A stretch of 27,795 nucleotides of DNA, taken from the NCBI GenBank assembly GCA_011372825.1, contig DSAK01000141.1, forward strand, positions 1-27,795, read 5' to 3'. The position numbers and the translations under genes were made by a program. The first letter of the stretch is position 1. Each line of letters starts with the position of its first letter. The DNA is from Campylobacterota bacterium (GTDB lineage: Bacteria; Campylobacterota; Campylobacteria; Campylobacterales; Sulfurovaceae). The notes below the pieces were generated by a model. That model had not been told where the DNA came from. It saw only the letters and a program-made list of their open reading frames with translations, and searched no databases. This document shows, one piece after another, positions 23,173-27,795 of the stretch.

Positions 23173-23469
23173 TTTTTTTGATTTTATTCCACCTAAAATT
23201 GATGAAGATTTTAAAATCTTATTGGAGCATAAAGGTGTCAAGATTTCTCGAATCGTAAGCTCCGACAAGATAGATTCCAAAATTTATAATCAAAACGAAG
23301 ATGAGTGGGTATTGCTCCTTGAAGGAGAGGCGTTACTTTTGGTTGATGGAGTTAGACATATCCTAAAAAAAGAGAAATGATGTTGATTAAAGCACATGTC
23401 CCACACCAAATACTATCGATTTCAAGTGGTGCTCTATGGTTAACTGTCCATTTTTCTCAAGAGAAATAG
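23159..23469 (+). pseudogene. Cupin-domain protein with a single-base frameshift
   Basis: A small cupin of about 100 aa begins within the end of ribE: NFFDFIPPKIDEDF, SRIVSSDKIDS, NQNEDEWVLLLEGEALLLVDG. After HILKK at 23363-23371 the frame reads EK and stops (23378-23380). Adding one base at this point gives an uninterrupted continuation: EMMLIKAHVPHQILSISSG, then ALWLTVHFSQEK, ending at 23469. Cupins of this type have KKGD(Y)xLIPAHxxHxV there, so a G was probably lost after the A-tract (GGA to GA), which would be a natural frameshift, a slippage site or a sequencing error. Without the second half the AHVPHQ metal-binding histidines are lost. Role unknown. Confidence 0.8.
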
Positions 23470-23513
23470 AGACGATAAATCGTTTTTTTTACTATTTTTT
23501 AAATATTTTTGGA

Positions 23514-23519
23514 TATAAT
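23514..23519 (+). promoter_or_regulatory. Probable -10 box for rpmE and downstream genes
   Basis: TTTTTGGATATAATTAAC gives TATAAT preceded by a T-rich tract, as in Campylobacterota promoters. The expected transcript start is near 23526, leaving a leader of about 130 bases before rpmE. Confidence 0.6.
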
Positions 23520-23525
23520 TAACAC

Positions 23526-23657
23526 CTTAAATTTTGCTATCTTTGAAATGCGTTAAAAGTAGATTGTAGCGCGCCCAAGAGATTCTTGCGGAAGGATGCC
23601 TAAGCATCAGAGTAGGTCAGTTGCCTAACATAAATATATAAAAACAAAAGGACAAAC
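23526..23657 (+). ncRNA. Structured 5' leader of rpmE (candidate ribosomal-protein leader)
   Basis: The 132-base leader between the -10 box and the rpmE ATG is long for this gene and less A/T-rich in its middle than ordinary spacers here (GTAGCGCGCCC at 23565-23575). It can fold into consecutive short hairpins: CAAGA/TCTTG (23576-23588), GATGC/GCATC with a CTAA loop (23595-23608) and TAGGT/GCCTA (23613-23627). L31 autoregulates through leader RNAs in other bacterial groups, so an autoregulatory or other sensing structure is possible. It does not match a riboswitch that I know. SRP RNA was considered and set aside. Boundaries are estimates. Confidence 0.4.
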
Positions 23658-23858
23658 ATGAAAAAAGATCTTCATCCAAATTATATGAACACAAAAGTTA
23701 CTTGTGCTTGTGGCAATAAATTTGAAGTAAAATCTGACAAAGAAGAGTTGAGCATCGACATATGTAGTGCTTGCCATCCATTTTTTACAGGTTCAGAAAA
23801 AATTGTTGACGCAGCTGGTCGTGTTGATAAATTTAAGAAAAAATATAATCTTTCTTAA
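23658..23858 (+). CDS. rpmE: 50S ribosomal protein L31
   Basis: This 66-aa large-subunit protein is of the zinc-binding (C+) type, with C16 and C18 (TCACGN) and C36 and C39 (DICSACHPFFTG), the four ligands expected. The start MKKDLHPNY and the FTGSEKIVDAAGRVDKFKKKY tail are canonical. AAAGGACAAAC precedes the ATG. It follows a structured leader and its own promoter. The gene order rpmE-rsmI-rlmB is the same as in C. jejuni as far as I recall. The paralogous zinc-independent L31 (YkgM type) is not seen in the window, so zinc-dependent replacement cannot be judged. Confidence 0.97.
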   Translation: MKKDLHPNYMNTKVTCACGNKFEVKSDKEELSIDICSACHPFFTGSEKIVDAAGRVDKFKKKYNLS

Positions 23859-23868
23859 TCACAATTGC

Positions 23869-23888
23869 GCAACACCTCTAAGTGTTGC
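23869..23888 (+). repeat. Perfect hairpin just before rsmI
   Basis: GCAACAC-CTCTAA-GTGTTGC is a 7-bp perfect stem 10 bases after the rpmE stop. No T-run follows, and its end is 7 bases before the rsmI ATG, where a ribosome site would normally lie. It may act as a processing hairpin or may lower rsmI translation. Confidence 0.55.
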
Positions 23889-23895
23889 ATAACTT

Positions 23896-24717
23896 ATGCT
23901 TACACTTATCCCCACACCTATTGGAAATCCTGCTGATATTACCATAAGAGCTATGCGTCTTTTTGAAGAGGCAGAGCTATTTTTATGTGAAGATACACGC
24001 AATACCAAACACCTCATGAAGCTACTTGAGGAGAGATTTAAAATGCAATCTCCCACAGCCAAATTCTTATCATTTCATGAGCATAATGGCCATGAGAGAT
24101 TGATTGAGATAGCTCCTGAGCTAGAAAATAAAAATGTTGTGTATGTAAGTGATGCCGGGATGCCTGTGATTTCTGATCCGGGGCAAATATTGGTTGCTTA
24201 TTGTCAAGAGAATGGTATCTCATACGATGTTCTCCCTGGAGCCAATGCCGCTTTGACTGCATATGTTGCTAGTGGGCTTGATAGCGGTACTTTTTGTTTT
24301 ATGGGATTTTTGCCACAAAAAGGCAAAGATAGAGCAAAAGCACTCAAAAAAGGATTAGACCAAGAGTGCCCTGTAATTCTTTATGAGGCGCCACATAGAT
24401 TAGAGAAGTTGCTTAGTGAGATTTTAGAGCTTGATGCAAATAGGGAAATTTTTTTGGCAAAAGAGCTTACCAAAAAGTATCAAAAATATTATATTGGCAA
24501 CGCAACTACTATCCTAACAAAACTCAAAGATATAACCATAAGAGGTGAGTGGGTAGTGGTTTTGCAAGGGGCAAGCTCGAAGCCACTTTATGAATCAATT
24601 GACGAGATAATAGCTCTTTCACTTACAGCAAAAGAGAAGGCAAAATTACTTTCACAAATAAATGGAAAAAGTATCAAAGAGTGCTATAGTGAGATAATAA
24701 GATACAAACAAATTTAA
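23896..24717 (+). CDS. rsmI: 16S rRNA (cytidine1402-2'-O)-methyltransferase
   Basis: This 273-aa SAM-dependent enzyme methylates the 2'-OH of C1402 in the ribosomal decoding centre. Canonical features are the start MLTLIPTPIGNPADITIRA, the CEDTRNT motif (31-37), SFHEHN (59-64), the tetrapyrrole-methylase SAM loop VSDAGMPVISDPG (84-96) and PGANAALTAYVASGL. FMGFLPQKGKDR and LYEAPHRLEKLL complete the pattern. Length is near the family norm (about 275-285). There is no clear ribosome site because a hairpin lies directly upstream, so expression may depend on rpmE translation. Second gene of the rpmE operon. Confidence 0.96.
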   Translation: MLTLIPTPIGNPADITIRAMRLFEEAELFLCEDTRNTKHLMKLLEERFKMQSPTAKFLSFHEHNGHERLIEIAPELENKNVVYVSDAGMPVISDPGQILVAYCQENGISYDVLPGANAALTAYVASGLDSGTFCFMGFLPQKGKDRAKALKKGLDQECPVILYEAPHRLEKLLSEILELDANREIFLAKELTKKYQKYYIGNATTILTKLKDITIRGEWVVVLQGASSKPLYESIDEIIALSLTAKEKAKLLSQINGKSIKECYSEIIRYKQI

Positions 24718-24815
24718 AGTAGATTTCTTGCGCCAAAAATCTTTTTAAATTAATTGTATTAACTTTGAAGCCATACATATCTTTTATACAGCTAAAATAA
24801 GGTAAAATTTATTTT

Positions 24816-25499
24816 ATGATTATTTATGGAAAACATGTATGCTTTCATATACTTACACATCATCGATCTATAGTCAAGAGAGTATATGTGGCGAAAAAAG
24901 GTATTCTGCCTCAAAAACTCTTTCATGACTATCATTCAAAGATAAAGTTTCTTGAAGAGAAATGGGCGATATCGATGAGTAAGGGTGGTAATCATCAAGG
25001 GGTTTTGGTTGAGGTGGATGAGTTTGTAGAGTGTGATTTTGCCCAATTGAAAAAAGAGAATTTTCTTTTGGTACTTGATGGACTCACTGATGTTGGAAAT
25101 ATTGGTGCGATTATACGAAGTGCTTATGCATTGGGTGTTGAAGGGGTGATAGCTATGGGAGTAAGACAACTCAATTTTGCAGCGATTGCAAGAACTAGTT
25201 CCGGAGCTTTTTTTGATATCCCTTTTATGGTTGCACCAAAAGAGTTGGATGTATTACATGAGTTATCGCAACAAGGTTTCGTCTCTTATGGGGCATCTAT
25301 GGAGGGTGTTGCGATAGGCAAAATCGCATTTGCTCCAAAAAAAGTTTTAATCTTAGGCAATGAAGCTAAGGGGCTCTCCAAGAAGACGCGTCAAAAATTG
25401 CACCATTTGGTCTCTATCCCAATGAAGCACGATTTTGATTCTCTCAATGTGAGTGCCGCTGCGGCAATTTTACTACATAGGATGAATGATGCAATTTGA
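24816..25499 (+). CDS. rlmB: TrmH/SpoU family 2'-O-ribose RNA methyltransferase (RlmB-like)
   Basis: This 227-aa SPOUT enzyme would methylate the 2'-OH of a guanosine, by analogy G2251 of 23S rRNA. An N-terminal substrate-binding part (1-70) begins MIIYGKHVCFHIL and includes KGGNHQGVLVEVDEF. The SpoU motifs are DGLTDVGNIGAIIRSAYALG (88-107, with N95 and R101), LILGNEAKGLS (178-188) and IPMKHDFDSLNVSAAAAILL (201-220). The length is slightly below E. coli RlmB (243). The 98-base spacer before it holds only a weak TAAAAT box, and an AAGG stretch is rather far from the ATG. The following gene overlaps its end by 14 bases. Other targets (tRNA Gm18) cannot be excluded from sequence. Confidence 0.9.
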   Translation: MIIYGKHVCFHILTHHRSIVKRVYVAKKGILPQKLFHDYHSKIKFLEEKWAISMSKGGNHQGVLVEVDEFVECDFAQLKKENFLLVLDGLTDVGNIGAIIRSAYALGVEGVIAMGVRQLNFAAIARTSSGAFFDIPFMVAPKELDVLHELSQQGFVSYGASMEGVAIGKIAFAPKKVLILGNEAKGLSKKTRQKLHHLVSIPMKHDFDSLNVSAAAAILLHRMNDAI

Positions 25500-26319
25500 A
25501 GAAATTTTAGAAGAGAACGGCATGCCGAGTATTCACAAGCAGACCAAAATATCTATTGAGCATTTAACAAAATTGTTTGCTCGTGACTTTTCTGGTTTGA
25601 AAAAAGTTCAAGCATATGGCTTTTTATCTATTTTGGAGCGTGAGTACGATGTAGACTTGAGCGACATCAAAGAAGAATGCGAATCTTATTTTGCACCAAG
25701 TACTAACGAAGCTGAAACAATCATTGCATATCCACCCCCTGAAAAAAAATTTAAAATGTTTTGGATATGGTTTATACTAGCTGGTGCCTTAGTGGTTTTT
25801 GGATGGTGTTTTATGAGAAGCAATTACCTTAAGTCTTCGATTGGTGAGGCAAAAACGAGTATCCAAACAAATCAATTGTCACTATTGGTAGAGCAGGATA
25901 TGCTCCAATTGGAGACTCAAACTAGCTCAAAAGATGAGATTGAAGCTAAAGGGGCAATTGATATAAATTCAACAGAAGATATCAATAGCACCATGTTGCA
26001 ATCAGCTGTAGCCGATGTAGATACCTTAGGGGCAACGCCTGATTTTGTACAAATAGTGCCCGTGAAAAAACTTTGGTTTGGTCTAGTAAATCTAGACACA
26101 AAAGTTGTAACTGATCAAATTATTGATGCACCATTTGAATTTGATATAACCAAAAGTTGGCTTGTTGCAACAAGTGTGGCACCATTTACCTTGAAAAGCT
26201 CAGATGATGAGAGAATGTTTAATGATATTAAGTCGCACTATTTCCATATTGATAAGTTTGGAGCAAAAGAGATTACAAAAGATGAATTTGTTTCTCTAGG
26301 CGGATCAAAACAATGGTAA
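25486..26319 (+). CDS. Conserved single-span membrane protein, RodZ-like layout
   Basis: This 277-aa protein has an N-terminal cytoplasmic domain of about 90 residues (HKQTKISIEHLTKLFAR, FLSILEREYDVDL), one membrane helix around 92-109 (FWIWFILAGALVVFGWCF) and a periplasmic tail of about 165 residues. The tail has a low-complexity Glu/Asp/Ser/Thr segment (115-175) and a folded C-terminal part (KLWFGLVNLDTKVV, then HIDKFGAKEITKDEF). The topology resembles RodZ (DNA-binding-like head, helix, periplasmic tail), but I see no clear helix-turn-helix signature and do not claim the function. Two ATGs are adjacent at 25486 and 25489; AGGATGA suits the second slightly better. It overlaps rlmB by 14 bases. 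C. jejuni has a membrane protein at the same place, as I recall. Confidence 0.75.
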   Translation: MMQFEEILEENGMPSIHKQTKISIEHLTKLFARDFSGLKKVQAYGFLSILEREYDVDLSDIKEECESYFAPSTNEAETIIAYPPPEKKFKMFWIWFILAGALVVFGWCFMRSNYLKSSIGEAKTSIQTNQLSLLVEQDMLQLETQTSSKDEIEAKGAIDINSTEDINSTMLQSAVADVDTLGATPDFVQIVPVKKLWFGLVNLDTKVVTDQIIDAPFEFDITKSWLVATSVAPFTLKSSDDERMFNDIKSHYFHIDKFGAKEITKDEFVSLGGSKQW

Positions 26320-26352
26320 AATAGTACATAAATTTCATAAAGAGAAGAAAAA

Positions 26353-27570
26353 ATGTTTGATGAAATACAGTTTGACAAGATAAACAGGCTTCCTAAATAT
26401 GTCTTTGCAGCAGTAGGAGACCTCAAGATGGCAGCTAGAAGAGCAGGCGAGGATGTGATAGATTTCTCGATGGGAAATCCAGATGGTCCAGCATTTAGAC
26501 CAGTTGTAGACAAACTCATTGAGACTGCCAACAAGCCTCATACCCATGGTTATAGTGCATCCAAGGGGATTTATAAACTGCGTGTTGCCATGAGCAATTG
26601 GTACAAACGAAAGTACAATGTAGACCTTGACCCAGAGAGTGAAGTAGTAGCTACTATGGGGAGCAAAGAGGGGTATGTGCATCTAGTGCAAGCTATCACA
26701 AATCCTGGTGATGTTGCTATTGTCCCAGATCCAACTTACCCGATACACGCATATGCTTTTGTATTTGCAGGAGGGGGTGTAGAGAAGATGAGACTTCATT
26801 TCAATGAGGAGAATTTTGAAGTCGATGAAGATAGATTTTTTGAAGATTTAGAGCATGCACTAAATAGTTCGATGCCAAGAGCGAAATATCTCATTGTCAA
26901 TTTTCCTCATAACCCTTCAACTGCCACTGTAACATCAGAGTTTTACAAAAGACTTGTCGCTTTGGCATACAAGGAGAGATTTTATATCATCTCAGATATT
27001 GCTTATGCTGATATTACATTTGATGGCTACAAAACACCCTCTATCCTTGAGGTGGAAGGTGCAAAAGATGTCGCCGTAGAGTGTTTTACTCTCTCAAAAA
27101 GCTACAATATGGCAGGATGGAGAGTAGGATTTGTCGTCGGTAACTCAAAACTAGTTGGAGCATTGCAAAAATATAAAAGTTGGATAGATTACGGTATGTT
27201 TACCCCTATTCAAGTAGCAGCAACTGTAGCACTTGATGAGCATGGAGATCTAGTGGAGTCACAAACGATTCAAAAGTATAAAAAACGAAGAGATGTTCTC
27301 TTAGAAGCTTTTGCAAATGTTGGATGGAAAATGGGCAAACCTAATGCTAGTATGTTTATATGGGCAAAAATTCCAGAGCAGTTTAGGCATCTAGGGAGTT
27401 TAGAGTTTTCTAAGCTTCTCTTGATGGAGGCAAATGTAGCAGTAAGTCCGGGGATTGGATTTGGTGAGTATGGAGATGAGTATGTTCGTATAGCACTCAT
27501 AGAAAATGAAAATCGTATACGCCAAGCGGCACGCAATGTCAAGAAATTTTTTAGCGAATACAAAGGGTAG
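26353..27570 (+). CDS. Class I/II PLP-dependent aminotransferase (AlaC/LL-DAP-type)
   Basis: This 405-aa fold-type I aminotransferase uses pyridoxal phosphate. The Schiff-base lysine is K249 in TLSKSYNMAGWRVGF. Cofactor and substrate contacts are visible as SMGNPDGPAF (39-48), N187 in NFPHNPST, D215 in IISDIAYAD and an Arg near residue 388 (YVRIALIENENRIRQA). The subfamily resembles AlaC (YfdZ) and LL-diaminopimelate aminotransferases, so alanine, aspartate or lysine-pathway substrates are all possible. It is followed by hom 6 bases later, so it may act in aspartate-family amino-acid synthesis. AGAGAAG precedes the ATG. The paired genes aminotransferase-hom are conserved in Campylobacterota as I recall. 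Exact substrate unknown. Confidence 0.92.
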   Translation: MFDEIQFDKINRLPKYVFAAVGDLKMAARRAGEDVIDFSMGNPDGPAFRPVVDKLIETANKPHTHGYSASKGIYKLRVAMSNWYKRKYNVDLDPESEVVATMGSKEGYVHLVQAITNPGDVAIVPDPTYPIHAYAFVFAGGGVEKMRLHFNEENFEVDEDRFFEDLEHALNSSMPRAKYLIVNFPHNPSTATVTSEFYKRLVALAYKERFYIISDIAYADITFDGYKTPSILEVEGAKDVAVECFTLSKSYNMAGWRVGFVVGNSKLVGALQKYKSWIDYGMFTPIQVAATVALDEHGDLVESQTIQKYKKRRDVLLEAFANVGWKMGKPNASMFIWAKIPEQFRHLGSLEFSKLLLMEANVAVSPGIGFGEYGDEYVRIALIENENRIRQAARNVKKFFSEYKG

Positions 27571-27576
27571 TTATAT

Positions 27577-27795
27577 ATGGTCAAGGTAGGTATTTTGGGT
27601 CTAGGAACTGTAGGGGGAAGTGTTGCAAGGATTCTTCAAGATAATGCAGATATTATAGAGGCTCGCAGCGGTAAGCGGATTGTAGTGAAAGCTGGAGTTG
27701 CACTAGAGCAAAAAGATTTTGATTTCCCAGTGACAAGCAATGTTGACGATGTCCTTGATGATCCAGAGATTGATATCATTGTTGAGGTGATGGGA
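27577..27795 (+). CDS. hom: Homoserine dehydrogenase, N-terminal part (cut by window edge)
   Basis: The first 73 codons of an NAD(P)-dependent enzyme that reduces aspartate semialdehyde to homoserine, the branch towards threonine and methionine. The Rossmann start is MVKVGILGLGTVGGSVARIL with the GxGxxG motif, and the IVVKAGVALEQKDF and DDPEIDIIVEVMG strands match the homoserine dehydrogenase N-terminal domain. The catalytic lysine and the ACT domain lie outside the window. It starts 6 bases after the aminotransferase and has no obvious ribosome site of its own other than AAAGGGTAG, which overlaps the previous stop codon. In C. jejuni and H. pylori the next gene would be yraN, as I recall; here yraN is about 26 kb away at the other edge. 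Confidence 0.93.
   Translation, partial: MVKVGILGLGTVGGSVARILQDNADIIEARSGKRIVVKAGVALEQKDFDFPVTSNVDDVLDDPEIDIIVEVMG

Noticed and set aside
23540..23640. SRP (4.5S-like) RNA in the rpmE leader, suggested by GGAAGGATGCC and GGTCAG
   Set aside because: The order of these pieces is wrong for the SRP hairpin and the AGCAGCC side of the domain IV loop is missing.
24718..24815. Terminator or small gene in the rsmI-rlmB spacer
   Set aside because: The 98 bases hold no convincing stem with T-run and no frame with a ribosome site; only a weak TAAAAT box.
1..27795. CRISPR arrays, insertion sequences, tRNA or rRNA genes, prophage genes
   Set aside because: No regularly spaced repeats, transposase or integrase frames, cloverleaf sequences or rRNA signatures were seen.

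Overview
The window looks like a chromosomal segment of a low-GC Campylobacterota (Epsilonproteobacteria) species, probably a respiratory, Sulfurimonas/Sulfurovum-like or host-associated relative. This rests on the gene repertoire and on neighbourhoods I recall from Campylobacter jejuni and Helicobacter: trxB-trxA-yraN, rpmE-rsmI-rlmB-membrane protein-aminotransferase-hom, and rsmE-membrane protein-haem lipoprotein-queD-queE-moaA. No rRNA, tRNA, insertion sequence, phage gene or CRISPR array was seen. Genus cannot be decided from the sequence alone.

Layout. 1-2849 (minus): the start of trxB, then trxA, a phytanoyl-CoA-dioxygenase-like protein, yraN, a 63-aa ORF, a stretch with a possible degraded gene, and yajQ. 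2982-7390 (minus): the phosphate uptake operon pstS-pstC-pstA-pstB, without phoU. 7493-10033 (minus): two subunits of a cytochrome bd-superfamily oxidase whose larger subunit ends in a c-type haem domain. 10227-11466 (plus): luxS and an MnmC-like methyltransferase. 11458-12514 (minus): rsmE and a four-helix membrane protein. 12588-13677 (plus): a wrecked moeA. 13720-16818 (minus): a haem c lipoprotein with an Ala/Glu-rich repeat linker, queD, a ZIP metal transporter, queE and a deletion remnant of moaA. 16970-19713 (minus): a bc1 complex (Rieske, cytochrome b, dihaem cytochrome). 19769-22503 (minus): an unassigned protein coupled to mnmG. 22555-27795 (plus): ribE, a frameshifted cupin gene, a structured leader with rpmE, rsmI, rlmB, a membrane protein, a class I aminotransferase and the start of hom.

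How the genes fit together. The bc1 complex, the small lipoprotein cytochrome and the bd-like oxidase with its own haem c could form a quinol-to-oxygen chain passing through cytochrome c; this is inference. QueD and QueE act in 7-deazaguanine (queuosine) synthesis. RsmE, RsmI, RlmB, MnmG and the MnmC-like enzyme modify rRNA or tRNA. The aminotransferase and homoserine dehydrogenase belong to amino-acid metabolism.

The most striking pattern is loss. moeA carries three frameshifts, two in-frame stops and a deletion, and moaA keeps only its first and perhaps its last residues. The spacer after yajQ encodes a CxxCxxxC motif like the iron-sulfur site of molybdopterin oxidoreductases. Together these suggest a lineage that has given up molybdenum-cofactor synthesis. 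The other points worth attention are the bd-like oxidase with fused haem c, the structured rpmE leader, and the apparent breakpoint that separates hom (right edge) from yraN-trxA-trxB (left edge).
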